Below are positions 1-8,585 of a DNA stretch of 64,000 nucleotides, in pieces. The translations under genes and the position numbers were made by a program. The stretch comes from Polyangium spumosum (GTDB lineage Bacteria > Myxococcota_A > Polyangia > Polyangiales > Polyangiaceae). The DNA is taken from positions 806,001 to 870,000 of the forward strand of contig NZ_WJIE01000003.1 in the NCBI RefSeq assembly GCF_009649845.1, read 5' to 3'. The stretch's first letter is position 1. Every line of letters starts with the position of its first letter. The notes beneath the pieces are model-generated. The model saw only the letters and a program-made list of their open reading frames with translations, was not told the DNA's origin and did no database searches.

Positions 1-797
1 TCGGCCTCGGCACGACGCCGCTTTGCGCCGAGCCCCCGGCCGAGCCTCCGCCGGCCGCGGCGCGCCCCGTGACGCTCGCGCGGATCCGCCTGCGCGCGGC
101 CTCGCATCGTATGGGCGCGGCGGCGCCGGATCTCGCGGGGGACGGTGAACGAACGCGGGCGCAGCCGCGGCCACGCAAGCGGGGTCGCCCGAGCGCGTTC
201 ACGCTCGCCGCGCGCCGCATCGAGACACCTCGGCCGATGGAGGCCGCGAGCGAGCCGCCGCCGTCGGCGGTCGTCGAGACGGACCCTTCGCCGCCGAACG
301 TCCCCCGGCCCGCGGAGCCGCAGCCTCTCGACACGGCCTCCTCGGAGAGCGACAAGGCGCCCGCGGTCCCGATGCCGCCCGAGGGGCAACCGGACGCCGC
401 GCGGCCTGCGCACGCGCTTTATTGCCTCGCGACGGCGCGGCTCGGCGAGCGTGACCTCGTGGGCGCGCTCGCGGCTTGCCAGCTCGCGCGTGAGGTCGAT
501 CCCACGCAGCCCGACTATGCGGCGCTCGCCGTGTGGATCCGCTCGCTGCTCGGCGGCGCGGATCTACGCGCCCGGGTGGCGGAGCTCGACGCGCTGCTCG
601 AGGCGCGCGACGACCACGCGCAGGCCTTGTTCTACCGAGGTTACCTGCGCCGCCGGGTCGGCGACGAGCAAGGCGCGGTGCAGGACCTCCGGCGCGTGCT
701 CGACCTCGACCCGGGCCACCAGGACGCGGCGCGGGAGCTACATCGGATCGCCCTCGGCAAGCCGGCGAAGAGGCCAAGCGGGCTTTACCGCAGTTAG
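1..797 (+). CDS. TPR-containing protein, C-terminal part (5' end outside window)
   Basis: The reading frame is open to the left edge (first full codon at base 3), so this is the end of a longer protein. A Pro/Arg/Ala-rich linker comes first and contains a PRKRGRP stretch that resembles an AT-hook DNA-binding motif. About 120 residues of helical repeats follow and end with a clear tetratricopeptide unit (ALFYRGYLRRRVGDEQGAVQ and the DLDPGHQDA that follows). TPR units bind partner proteins. The N-terminal domain that would define the function is missing. Myxobacteria often place such TPR tails behind J-domain or PilZ-type modules, but that is only a possibility here. Confidence 0.7.
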   Translation, partial: GLGTTPLCAEPPAEPPPAAARPVTLARIRLRAASHRMGAAAPDLAGDGERTRAQPRPRKRGRPSAFTLAARRIETPRPMEAASEPPPSAVVETDPSPPNVPRPAEPQPLDTASSESDKAPAVPMPPEGQPDAARPAHALYCLATARLGERDLVGALAACQLAREVDPTQPDYAALAVWIRSLLGGADLRARVAELDALLEARDDHAQALFYRGYLRRRVGDEQGAVQDLRRVLDLDPGHQDAARELHRIALGKPAKRPSGLYRS

Positions 798-838
798 CCG
801 GCGCGTCACGTCGAACGTATGGGGGTGCACCGCAGAGC

Positions 839-1024
839 CGTCTGTCAAACGACGGACGTGTTCGCGGTGAGCGCGAAGCCTTCTGTCAAACGACGGACGT
901 GTTCGCGGTGCGCCCGAACACGTCCGTCAAACGACGGACGTGATCGCGCCTACCCCGAAGCCGTCCGTCAGATGACGGACGCGTTCGCGGCGCCCCCGAA
1001 GCCGTCCGTCGTTCGACGGACGGG
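839..1024. repeat. Five-copy 41-bp tandem array of short hairpins
   Basis: Five units begin at 841, 882, 923, 964 and 1005, exactly 41 bp apart. Each has an inverted repeat of the form TCCGTC-N4-GACGGA; units 3, 4 and 5 extend to 8-9 bp stems. The loops differ (AAAC three times, then AGAT and GTTC). The only stem change is T for C in units 1 and 2, which still allows a U-G pair in RNA. Linkers of about 25 bp are related (GTTCGCGG core, CCGAAGCC ends) but drift more. The array fills the 283-nt gap between two convergent genes. Possible roles are a bidirectional terminator cluster or a multi-site operator. Confidence 0.9.
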
Positions 1025-1080
1025 CCAGCGGCGGCCACGAAGGCGTTTCCCACGCTCCTTGGCGCTTGCGGCGCGTCAGG

Positions 1081-2853
1081 TCACGGGGAGAGGCGGACGC
1101 CGAAGAGATCGGCGCCGCCGGTGCTCGTCCTGGTGTCGACCGGAGCGCCGACGACGAGCTGGTCGTAGAACCCGCCTCCCACGACGGCATTTCCCTTCGC
1201 GTCGACCGCCAGGCCCCAGCCGAACTGGTTGCCCTGTCCGCCGAGCGCCTTGACCCAGATCGGGGCCAGATCCTCGCCGGCGAGCTTGATGACCAGGGCG
1301 TCGACCCCGTTCGGGTTGGGGATCGCCTGGCCATCCACATCGAGCGCGCCTCCGGTGTAACGCCCCGTCAGAATGATGTCGCCCGCGCCGTCGGCGACGG
1401 CGCCGATGCCGCGCGTCTCCGTATTCATGCTGCCGATACGCTTGACATGGATCGCGGCGCCATTGGTCGCGTCGAGCACGGCGAGATACGTGTCGGTGCT
1501 GCCGATCGAATTGACCGGGCCCGATCCCAGATCGACGGCGTCCACGAAGCGCCCCGTGACGAGGACCTCCCCGTTCGGCGCGACGGACACGTGGTTGGCG
1601 TTCTGGCTGTTGGGCGAGGCGACATACTTGCTCCAGATGTGCGCGCCGGTGTCCTTGTCGTACATGGCGACGATACCATCCTGGCTCGAGCTGTAGGAGG
1701 GGCTCGACGAGCCCCCGAGATCCACGGCTTCGCTCGTCTGGCCCACGATCACCGGGTGGCCCTGCAGCGTGACCGCGACGCTCCAGGCCCGCTGATCCCC
1801 ACCTTCGATGAAGACGCGGTCCCATCGATGCGTGCCATTCGCGGTGAAACTCACCAGGTACATCTCGTCGTTGTTCTCGGGATCGAACGTATCGCCGCCG
1901 AAGCTGAAGGCATCGTTACGGATGTAACCCGTGACGAAGAGGTTGCCCTGCTCGTCGAGCGCCACGCCCTGCGCCGTCTGCACGTTCGTCGTGCCGTACC
2001 GCTCGCTCCAGACGTGCTCGCCCGCGGCGTCGAGCGTCGCGATGAAGATGTCCGCGCTCGGGCTCGGCGCCGTCAGAGCGTCGCCGCCAAAGTTGATGGT
2101 CCCGCTGAACTCGCCCACGATGACGATTTCGCCGTTCTTGTGGACGGCGACCCCGCGGGCGGCACCAAATCTCGTCGTCGGGTACTTCTTCTCCCATTGC
2201 ATGGCCCCCATCGCGTCGAACTTCGCGACGTAGACGCTGCCCGCCGAGACGCTGGCGAAATCGGAGTTGTCGAGCGTGCCGTCCATCATGCCCGCGATCA
2301 CGTACCCGCCGTCGGGCGCCATCGCGACGTCGAAGATCGCGTCGTCCAGCGGGTCCGACGTCTTGCCGGCAGGCGTGAACGCGTCCAGCGGCGTGCCCGT
2401 GCAACCGTCGACGCCGTCACAATCCTCGTCCCCGACGGTCGTGCACTTCTCGACGGGCGCCGGCGTGATCTCGTCCGCGCAGGGGCTCCACTCCGTGCCG
2501 TCGTCCCCGCAAGTCTCCACGCCGGCCTTGCAGTTGCCGACGCCCTTCGTGCCCGCGGGCCCCGTATAACACTCCCTCGTCTCGCTCGGGTTGCACGTCA
2601 CGCCGCCGCCGGCGCCCCCCGCGCCCCCCGCGCCGCCCATACCGCCGGGCCCCGCCATACCCCCCGCGCCCGCCATACCCCCGGCACCCGCCATCCCGCC
2701 CGCGCCGCCCATGCCCCCGGCGGCACCCGCCCCACCCGTCTCCGGGGGCTTCGCCCCGAACTCGTCGAAACCACACGCCACCGGCGACACGGACAACCCG
2801 AGCACGGCGAGCAGACCCAGCGAGCGACGAATTCTACGATCCGCGTGAGGCAT
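1081..2853 (-). CDS. Lipoprotein with Gly-rich linker and beta-propeller (SBBP-type) repeats
   Basis: The predicted 590-aa protein begins with a lipoprotein signal ending in VSPVACG, so it should be lipid-anchored. A low-complexity Gly/Ala/Met linker follows, then a small Cys-rich segment (CNPSETREC, CKAGVETCGDDG, CTTVGDEDCDG) common in myxobacterial surface lipoproteins. The rest is a series of repeats with the pattern G-x-V-x-V-A-G and F-D-x-x-G-x-W, typical of SBBP/delta-60 propeller blades. The start at 2853 is preferred over an in-frame ATG at 2859 because AGGAG then lies 7 nt upstream. It is divergent from the next gene. Ligand unknown. Confidence 0.85.
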   Translation of the reverse strand: MPHADRRIRRSLGLLAVLGLSVSPVACGFDEFGAKPPETGGAGAAGGMGGAGGMAGAGGMAGAGGMAGPGGMGGAGGAGGAGGGVTCNPSETRECYTGPAGTKGVGNCKAGVETCGDDGTEWSPCADEITPAPVEKCTTVGDEDCDGVDGCTGTPLDAFTPAGKTSDPLDDAIFDVAMAPDGGYVIAGMMDGTLDNSDFASVSAGSVYVAKFDAMGAMQWEKKYPTTRFGAARGVAVHKNGEIVIVGEFSGTINFGGDALTAPSPSADIFIATLDAAGEHVWSERYGTTNVQTAQGVALDEQGNLFVTGYIRNDAFSFGGDTFDPENNDEMYLVSFTANGTHRWDRVFIEGGDQRAWSVAVTLQGHPVIVGQTSEAVDLGGSSSPSYSSSQDGIVAMYDKDTGAHIWSKYVASPNSQNANHVSVAPNGEVLVTGRFVDAVDLGSGPVNSIGSTDTYLAVLDATNGAAIHVKRIGSMNTETRGIGAVADGAGDIILTGRYTGGALDVDGQAIPNPNGVDALVIKLAGEDLAPIWVKALGGQGNQFGWGLAVDAKGNAVVGGGFYDQLVVGAPVDTRTSTGGADLFGVRLSP

Positions 2854-2953
2854 GACCATTCTCCTGTGCGAAAAGCAATACGCGCCGCGCGACGACGCCC
2901 GAGGAATTCCGCCGACTCTACGGGAGCGAGCCGCGCGAAGCAATCACGCGCCC

Positions 2954-4276
2954 ATGATCCGACGGGTTGACGCAGACCCCCGCCGGCCTCATCGCCTCGA
3001 CGTGCCCCGCCTCCCCGCCCGCGTGTTTCTGCCCTCCGGCCGCGTGGCGCGCCTCTCCGACGAGGCCGCCCGTCGCGCCGCCGCCCAGGCCCGCGCGCCC
3101 GACATCCAGCCGGGCGGCTGCATGGAGGCCCTCACGCTCCTCGAGGCCGAAGACGTCACCCGCGACGGCGACGGCGCCCCGCTCGACGTGCGTGGTTTGT
3201 CCTTACGCGACTTCCACGTGCTCCGCGCGTTGCTCCTGCGCGCCGGCGTGCAGAAAGAGGAGACCGCCGAGTTGCCTTGCGAGAACTGCGGCGAGGCCTT
3301 CCGCGTCGCGCCCTCGAGCCTGCTCGAGATCGCGCCCTTCGTCGACGGAGAGCTCGACGACCCCGAGCTCGACGCGCCCTTTGATCACGACGCCGCCCAC
3401 GTGATCCCGGCGATCCGCGTCGGCGCCGAGCTCGCCCGATCGGTCCGCGTCGCTGCCCGCACGGTCGAGGAGGCGCTGCCGCTCTTCCGCGCCGAGTCCG
3501 CGCCGGCCCGGATCACGCCCGCGATCGTCATCGCCATGGGCATCACCACGCTCGGCCGCGAGCGCCGCGCCTCGGCGATCGCCAAGGCGCTCGGCGAGGC
3601 CCCTCCCGAGGCCTACCAGTCCGTCGCCGATCTGCTCTACGAGGCCCACTACCCCGCGCGCCTCGGCGCCGTGCACCGCTGCGCCACGTGCGGCGCGCGG
3701 AGCGACCTCGACGTCCCCTGGCGACGCGAGATCCCCTACGAGATCGGCGAGCCCCGCAAGGCGCGGCGCGATTTCCCGGACCTCGACGCCTTCGAGGCGA
3801 TGGTCGCGAGCGCCGCCGATCGTATCTACCGCGCGCGCGGCGTGCGCAACATCGACCTCTTCGTCGACGACGACGTGCCGGCCTGCGACGACGGCGGCGA
3901 GCCGCTGCTCGGCTGCTACACGCCCGGCGGGACGGACCCGACGCTCGGCATGCCGAGGCCGCCCGAGATCCGCTTGTTTTACCGGACATTCCAGGCCGAG
4001 CACCGCCGCGATCGTTCCTTCGACGTCGCCGCCGAGATCGACGAGACGATCGACCACGAGATCACCCACCACCTGCACCACCTCGCCGGCGACGATCCGC
4101 TCGACGACGAAGAACACGCGCAGATCGAGGAAGAAGCGCTCCGGAGGATCGGCAAGCGCGAGGCCACGCGCCGCGCCGGCAAGGGCGTGGCCTCGGAGCT
4201 CGCGGGGTTCGTGCGGACGACCTGGCCTCTCTTCGTGATCGCGTTCGTCGCCACGTATTTCACGTTCTGCCGCTGA
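2954..4276 (+). CDS. Predicted membrane-anchored HExxH protein with two CxxC pairs
   Basis: 440 aa from the ATG at 2954; earlier in-frame starts would overlap the divergent lipoprotein gene. The sequence shows two CxxC pairs (C109/C112 and C243/C246), which could form zinc-ribbon knuckles, an HEITH motif at 368-372 followed by more His residues (a zincin-type signature), and one C-terminal hydrophobic segment (about 423-437) ending at the C-terminus. The N-terminal half, with LRDFHVLRALLL followed by PCENCG, loosely recalls the small hub-assembly chaperones of phage-like baseplates. That link is weak. A zinc-dependent peptidase fits the HExxH best, but no substrate can be inferred. Confidence 0.6.
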   Translation: MIRRVDADPRRPHRLDVPRLPARVFLPSGRVARLSDEAARRAAAQARAPDIQPGGCMEALTLLEAEDVTRDGDGAPLDVRGLSLRDFHVLRALLLRAGVQKEETAELPCENCGEAFRVAPSSLLEIAPFVDGELDDPELDAPFDHDAAHVIPAIRVGAELARSVRVAARTVEEALPLFRAESAPARITPAIVIAMGITTLGRERRASAIAKALGEAPPEAYQSVADLLYEAHYPARLGAVHRCATCGARSDLDVPWRREIPYEIGEPRKARRDFPDLDAFEAMVASAADRIYRARGVRNIDLFVDDDVPACDDGGEPLLGCYTPGGTDPTLGMPRPPEIRLFYRTFQAEHRRDRSFDVAAEIDETIDHEITHHLHHLAGDDPLDDEEHAQIEEEALRRIGKREATRRAGKGVASELAGFVRTTWPLFVIAFVATYFTFCR

Positions 4277-4328
4277 AAGAAGCGAGCCGCCTTGACCTCG
4301 GCCCCCACCCGGCAAGAATGGCCTCGCC

Positions 4329-5360
4329 ATGCGCCCTGCCTCGATCCTGCGCGCGATCCTCGCCTCCTCGATCGCGCTCGTCGCCGCCACGGCCACGAGC
4401 TCGTACGTGCTCGCCGACGCAGCCGCGCCGAGTGACGCCGACGCGGTCGTCGCGAAGGTCGGCGTTCGAACGATCACCGTGCGCGAGGTGGAGCGGCGGC
4501 TCGCCGCGATCCCCCCCTTCCAGCTCCGCTACTTCGGCAAGACGCACGACGAGATCCGCCGCAAGTTCCTCGAGGAGAGCGTGCTCAAGGAGACGCTCTA
4601 CGCCGAGGGCGCCGAGGCCACGAAGATGCGCGAGCTGCCCGAGGTCGCAGAGCGCATCCGCGGCGTCCTGCGGAGCACGATCGTCGCCCAGATCCGCGCC
4701 GAGGTCCTGGCGCAAGGCCCCGTCTCCGAGGAGGACGTGCGCGCCTACTACGAGGCGAACCGCGACAAGTACCACGCGCCGCCGCGCGTCGCGATCTGGC
4801 GCATCCTCGTGGCGACGCGCGAGCAGGCGCTCGACGTGATCGGGAAGGCGAAGGCCGACCTCTCGCCCAAGCGCTGGAACGAGCTCGCGCGCGACACGTC
4901 GCTCGACAAGACGACGAGCATGCGCGGCGGCAACCTCGGGCTCGTCGCGCCCGACGGGACGACGACGGAGCCGAACATGAAGGTCGACCTCGCCCTCGTC
5001 AAAGCCGTCGAGGGCGTGAAGGACAGCGAGCTCGTGCCCGAGCCCGTCGCGGAGGGCTCGGCGTGGGCCGTCGTCTGGCGGCGCCAGAGCGTCAAGGCGG
5101 TCGATCGACCGCTCGAGCTCGAAGCGCCCTCCATCCGGCAGCTCCTGATGCACGAGCGCACGCAAAAGAAGATCGGGGAGCTCGTCGCCGAGCTGCGCAA
5201 GAAGCACCTCGGCGAGACGAACGTCGACCTGCTCGAGATCCTCGGCGTGAGCGCGATGGGCGAGGTCTCACCCGCCAGACGCCCCGGCACCTTGCCCTCG
5301 TCGCGCCGCCCCGCCGAAGGCAAGCCCGCGCCGACGCAGACGCCCATCGGGCCGCGTTAA
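4329..5360 (+). CDS. PpiC/SurA-like periplasmic peptidyl-prolyl isomerase
   Basis: 343 aa with an N-terminal signal peptide (ASSIALVAATATSSYVLADA). The layout matches SurA/PrsA-type foldases: an N-terminal helical chaperone segment containing VVAKVGVRTITVREVERRL, then a parvulin-like domain from about residue 140 (VSEEDVRAYYEANRDKYHAP, then the AIWRILV strand and RGGNLGLVAPDG). The mature protein should act in the periplasm, helping outer-membrane or secreted proteins fold. The C-terminal tail is Pro/Arg-rich. It starts 52 nt after the preceding gene and runs into a convergent membrane-protein gene, overlapping it by 4 bp. Catalytic activity of the parvulin domain is not assured. Confidence 0.85.
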   Translation: MRPASILRAILASSIALVAATATSSYVLADAAAPSDADAVVAKVGVRTITVREVERRLAAIPPFQLRYFGKTHDEIRRKFLEESVLKETLYAEGAEATKMRELPEVAERIRGVLRSTIVAQIRAEVLAQGPVSEEDVRAYYEANRDKYHAPPRVAIWRILVATREQALDVIGKAKADLSPKRWNELARDTSLDKTTSMRGGNLGLVAPDGTTTEPNMKVDLALVKAVEGVKDSELVPEPVAEGSAWAVVWRRQSVKAVDRPLELEAPSIRQLLMHERTQKKIGELVAELRKKHLGETNVDLLEILGVSAMGEVSPARRPGTLPSSRRPAEGKPAPTQTPIGPR

Positions 5361-6172
5361 GCGAGCGCGATCGCCACGAGCAAACCAAACGCCGACACGA
5401 TCGCCGAGATCACCGCGACGACCGTGCCCGTGCGCCGCGCGCGCGCCGCCGCCTCCTCGGGCAAACCGTAGACGCCCTTCAAGAGCGCGTCCGAGGCCTT
5501 CCCAGGCACGCGCATCGAGAGCGCGAGGACCTCCGCCGCCGCCTTCGCGCCGCGTGATCCGAGCATCCAGAGCCCGCCGAGCGGGCCCGTCATCAGGTCC
5601 CAGCCACACGCGTACAAGCCAAACCGAAGCGCGCGCCTGCGCTGCGGACGCGCCCCCTGCTTGCGCGCGCCCGCGTCGAGCGCCGCGCCGTGGCTCGCGT
5701 GCGCGACGACCATCCAGAGCGCGAGCGCAGGCACGCCGATCACGAACCACTCGAGCGCCCGCACGCGCATCTCCGGATCGGCGATCACCTGCAGCGCGAG
5801 GTGCGGCAGCGCGAGCGCCGCGATCGGCAAGAGCATCGCCACCATCGACCCGACCGCGAGCATCTCCGCGAGGATCGCGAACCGCACCGCCGGCGGCAGC
5901 GCTCCGTCCGGCATCGCCGCGAAGAACTGATCGGCGCCCTGCGTCGTCGCGAGCGCCGTCCCCCACATCCGCGACCACGCCGTCCCACCCGGGCGCTCCC
6001 ACGGCACGATCGCCATCACGCCCGAGGCCGTCTCGTCGGCGGGCGTGCAGCCCGAACAATCCGACTGACCGCAGATCGTGCAGAGCACGGCCGCGGGCAC
6101 CTCGAAGGTGTCCGTGTCGGACGAGTCCGCTCTCGGCCGGACGCGTTGCGCGCTCATCGGTGTCTTGGCCAT
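5357..6172 (-). CDS. Predicted membrane protein of unknown function
   Basis: 271 aa. GGAGGT lies 7 nt before the ATG at 6172 and supports this start. The N-terminal part has a short Cys cluster (CTICGQSDCSGC), possibly a metal-binding knuckle. Hydrophobic stretches follow (VRFAILAEMLAVGSMVAMLL, ALEWFVIGVPALALWMVVA, and a C-terminal TVVAVISAIVSAFGLLVAIA), which suggests an integral membrane protein with the Cys cluster outside the membrane. The middle resembles the loose pattern of Yip1-type membrane proteins, but I cannot confirm that. Its stop overlaps that of the convergent PpiC-like gene. Confidence 0.7.
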   Translation of the reverse strand: MAKTPMSAQRVRPRADSSDTDTFEVPAAVLCTICGQSDCSGCTPADETASGVMAIVPWERPGGTAWSRMWGTALATTQGADQFFAAMPDGALPPAVRFAILAEMLAVGSMVAMLLPIAALALPHLALQVIADPEMRVRALEWFVIGVPALALWMVVAHASHGAALDAGARKQGARPQRRRALRFGLYACGWDLMTGPLGGLWMLGSRGAKAAAEVLALSMRVPGKASDALLKGVYGLPEEAAARARRTGTVVAVISAIVSAFGLLVAIALA

Positions 6173-6269
6173 GGCGCACCTCCGACGGACCCGCCCCGCG
6201 CCGCGCAAGGAAAAGCCGCCGTCCAAAGGATACGCGAGCGAAGAGGCCCTGTCGACCCCGCGGCCCGCG

Positions 6270-6893
6270 TCAATGCAGCATCTCGTCGCCCTTGCGGGCC
6301 TCCTTCGAGGGCAGATCGTCGACGCGCCCGCCGAAGCGCGACGCGGCGAAGAGCGCGAGCAAGCCGAGCACGAACGTCGCATGCAGGCCAGGGGCCCACG
6401 CGAAGCGGACAGGCCTGTACGGCGTGCTCTCGGGGACCACCGTCACGCGCACGATCACCGTCGCGATCACGATCGCCGCGAGGAATCCCACGGCGAGCCG
6501 CGCGCCGCGCATCGCGTGGATCGAGCGGCGCGAGAGCACGAGCGGGAGCATCACGATCCACGACACGAAAGGCGCCCACATCCACTGCAGCCGCTCCGCG
6601 AACCCGAAGCCAGTGAGCACCCGGAGCTCCGGCGCCGTCTCGCGCACCCAGGGCAGAAAAAAGGCGACGAGCCCGAGCGACGCGATCCCCGCGAGCAAGC
6701 CTCGTCCACGCGCGACGTACGTGATGGGCAGCGTCTCCAGCTCGGGCGGCACCGGCGGCTCGTCCTCGAGGGCCTCACGCGAGGGCGGCAGCTTGCGGAT
6801 GTCCTCGAGCGGCAAGCCACACTCGGGGCAAACCCGCGCCTCCGAGGGCTCGAACATCTCACGACAGAAGGGGCAAGCGACGAGGCCGGGCAT
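6270..6893 (-). CDS. Membrane protein with N-terminal zinc-ribbon
   Basis: 207 aa. The first 30 residues form a classic two-CxxC zinc ribbon (CPFCREMF, then CPECGLPLED). A Pro/Glu-rich linker follows, then about four hydrophobic segments (GLLAGIASLGLVAFFLPWV, MWAPFVSWIVMLPLVL, LAVGFLAAIVIATVIVRVTV, FVLGLLALFA). A cytoplasmic zinc ribbon tethered to a small membrane domain is common among uncharacterised myxobacterial proteins. Function unknown. It lies 97 nt upstream of the other membrane-protein gene on the same strand and may be co-transcribed with it. Confidence 0.75.
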   Translation of the reverse strand: MPGLVACPFCREMFEPSEARVCPECGLPLEDIRKLPPSREALEDEPPVPPELETLPITYVARGRGLLAGIASLGLVAFFLPWVRETAPELRVLTGFGFAERLQWMWAPFVSWIVMLPLVLSRRSIHAMRGARLAVGFLAAIVIATVIVRVTVVPESTPYRPVRFAWAPGLHATFVLGLLALFAASRFGGRVDDLPSKEARKGDEMLH

Positions 6894-6963
6894 CGGGTGA
6901 CGCGGGAGTTTAGCGCGCGCCGGGTTCCCAGCGCGCGCCATGCCGTCTACAAATGCGTTCACC

Positions 6964-7260
6964 ATGTCGAAGCGACAGAAGCTCGAAGACGACGCGATCC
7001 AGGTGTTCCTGGCCGCGCACGGGGGCTGGTCCCGCGCGGGCGAGGCCATCCAGAAGTCGTACACGTTCCCCGACTTCTCCACGGCGCTCGCCTTCGTCGT
7101 GCGCGTGGGCCTCGCCGCGGAGAAGCGTGATCATCACCCCGACGTGCACCTCGGCTGGGGCCGCGTGACGGTCGTGTGGTCGACGCACGACGCGGGCGGG
7201 ATCACGAGCATCGACGCCGAGATGGCCGAAGCGACCGATCGGCTCTACGGAGGCCCGTGA
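6964..7260 (+). CDS. phhB: 4a-hydroxytetrahydrobiopterin (pterin-4a-carbinolamine) dehydratase
   Basis: About 98 aa, normal for the PhhB/PCD family. The enzyme dehydrates 4a-hydroxytetrahydropterin to quinonoid dihydropterin and so recycles the cofactor of aromatic amino acid hydroxylases. The family signature EKRDHHPDV is present, as are the FPDFSTALAFVVRV helix and the closing ITSIDAEMAEATDRL. A second in-frame ATG lies at 6940; neither has a good ribosome site, and 6964 gives the usual short N-terminus. It sits 19 nt before rnc and is probably co-transcribed with it. Confidence 0.92.
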   Translation: MSKRQKLEDDAIQVFLAAHGGWSRAGEAIQKSYTFPDFSTALAFVVRVGLAAEKRDHHPDVHLGWGRVTVVWSTHDAGGITSIDAEMAEATDRLYGGP

Positions 7261-7279
7261 ACGAGGATCCGACGCGGTG

Positions 7280-8065
7280 ATGGATTCCCCTCGAGAAGCG
7301 CTGCTCTCGCGGCTCGGGCTGAGCGGCGAGCTCCCTCATCTGGAGGAGGCGCTCACGCACCCGAGCTTCTCGAACGAGCAACGCAAGGGCGCATGCGCAG
7401 ACAACCAGAGGCTCGAGTTCCTCGGCGACGCGGTGCTCGGGCTCTGCGTGGCCGAGATCCTGATGCAGCGTTTTCCAGACGCAGACGAGGGTGAGCTCAC
7501 GCGGATGCGCGCGATGCTCGTGAACCCGAACCCGCTCGCCGCGTGGGCGCGCAGCGTCGAGCTCGGCGCAGCGCTGCGGCTCGGCCGCGGCGCACAATCC
7601 GCGGGCGAGCGCGATCGGACGAACGTGCTCGCCGACGCGGTGGAGGCGATCATGGGCGCGATCTACCTCGACCGCGGCTTCCAGGACGCGCGCCTCTTCG
7701 TGCAGGTGGTGCTCGCCGAGCCACTCGCGCGCCTCGCGGAGCGCCCGGCGCGGACGCTCGACCCGAAGAGCGAGCTGCAGGAGCGCGTGCAAGCCACGGG
7801 TGGCCCTTCGCCCCGCTACCGCGTCGTGGGCATCGAGGGACCACCCAACCAGCGCACGTTCACGGTGGTCGTGGAGATCCACGAGCAGGTCATGGGCGAG
7901 GGCCAGGGCCCCTCGAAGAAGTTCGCGGAGCAGCAGGCCGCGCGGGCCGCGATCCTGCGCTTGTGGTCAGGTGACGCGGAGGCGACGGGCGAAGTATCTT
8001 CGGGATCGAACGAGTCTCCGGTTCGTCCGTCCAATGGGGCCCTCCCTCGGACGGAGGGGACCTGA
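7280..8065 (+). CDS. rnc: Ribonuclease III
   Basis: About 261 aa. RNase III cleaves double-stranded RNA and processes rRNA precursors. The signature NQRLEFLGDAVL lies at residues 42-53, and the second acidic cluster (DAVEAIMGAIYLD) is present. The C-terminal double-stranded-RNA-binding domain runs from PKSELQERVQATGG to SKKFAEQQAARAAILRL. A Ser/Pro-rich tail of about 30 residues extends past the usual end. GTG at 7277 and ATG at 7280 are both possible starts. Era, its frequent partner, is not beside it. It follows phhB closely, and a small exported-protein gene follows. Confidence 0.95.
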   Translation: MDSPREALLSRLGLSGELPHLEEALTHPSFSNEQRKGACADNQRLEFLGDAVLGLCVAEILMQRFPDADEGELTRMRAMLVNPNPLAAWARSVELGAALRLGRGAQSAGERDRTNVLADAVEAIMGAIYLDRGFQDARLFVQVVLAEPLARLAERPARTLDPKSELQERVQATGGPSPRYRVVGIEGPPNQRTFTVVVEIHEQVMGEGQGPSKKFAEQQAARAAILRLWSGDAEATGEVSSGSNESPVRPSNGALPRTEGT

Positions 8066-8088
8066 GACGCTCGAGGAGGTTTTCGAGG

Positions 8089-8508
8089 ATGCTCCGTCGG
8101 ATCGCGCTCGCCGTGCTCGTGACGCTCGCGCTCTGCTTGACCGTGCTGCCGGCGTGGGCGGGCAGTTATCTCGACCGCGCCGCGCTCCTGCTCGACGAGG
8201 CGCGCAAGGAAGGGGACATGCTCCAGCCCCGCACGTTCGACAAGGAGCTCGTGCTCGTGGTGAAGGCGCTGGCCGAGGCGCGCGCGAGGGTGGCCCAGAA
8301 GATGGAGGTGCCCGCGCAGGTGACGAAGGCGCACCCGCACCTCTTGCTCGTGCTCGCGAACTACGAACGCGCGGCCACGGCGGCCGAGGACGGCAACTTC
8401 AAGAAGTTCATGGAGCACCTCACCACCGCGCGTGACGAGGACCGGAACTTCCGCGCGATCCTGCGGGAGCTCGGCTACACGTTGCCCGACGTGAACGCGA
8501 AGAAATGA
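8089..8508 (+). CDS. Small exported helical protein of unknown function
   Basis: 139 aa with a clear signal peptide (LAVLVTLALCLTVLPAWAG). The mature part is Ala/Leu/Glu-rich and helical (YLDRAALLLDEARKEGDMLQ, KALAEARARVAQKM), with the look of a small periplasmic helical bundle. GAGGAGG lies a few bases upstream of the ATG and supports the start. The gene is 23 nt after rnc and ends just before a strong terminator hairpin, so phhB-rnc-this gene probably form one transcript. I do not recognise the family. Confidence 0.75.
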   Translation: MLRRIALAVLVTLALCLTVLPAWAGSYLDRAALLLDEARKEGDMLQPRTFDKELVLVVKALAEARARVAQKMEVPAQVTKAHPHLLLVLANYERAATAAEDGNFKKFMEHLTTARDEDRNFRAILRELGYTLPDVNAKK

Positions 8509-8532
8509 AGCGTCGCGCGGGCTGAAAACGAA

Positions 8533-8570
8533 ACGGGCCGCCTCGGAGCGAGGTGGCCCGTCTTCGTTTC
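8533..8570. terminator. Bidirectional intrinsic terminator
   Basis: A 13-bp stem (8533-8545 with 8549-8561, one G-T mismatch) lies in the 77-nt gap between two convergent genes. It is flanked by an A-rich stretch on the left (GAAAACGAAAC) and a T-containing stretch on the right (TCTTCGTTTCG). This symmetry suits termination from both sides. Confidence 0.8.
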
Positions 8571-8585
8571 GCCTCTCGGCTTTTT

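Noticed and set aside
839-1024. The 41-bp array as a CRISPR array
   Set aside because: Spacers are related to each other, the repeat is only about 18 bp, and no cas genes are near.
1066-2970. Long + strand open frame opposite the beta-propeller lipoprotein gene
   Set aside because: Arg/Asp/Val-rich with no domain; the - strand reading has a signal peptide, ribosome site and repeat domains. Such mirrored frames are common at this GC content.
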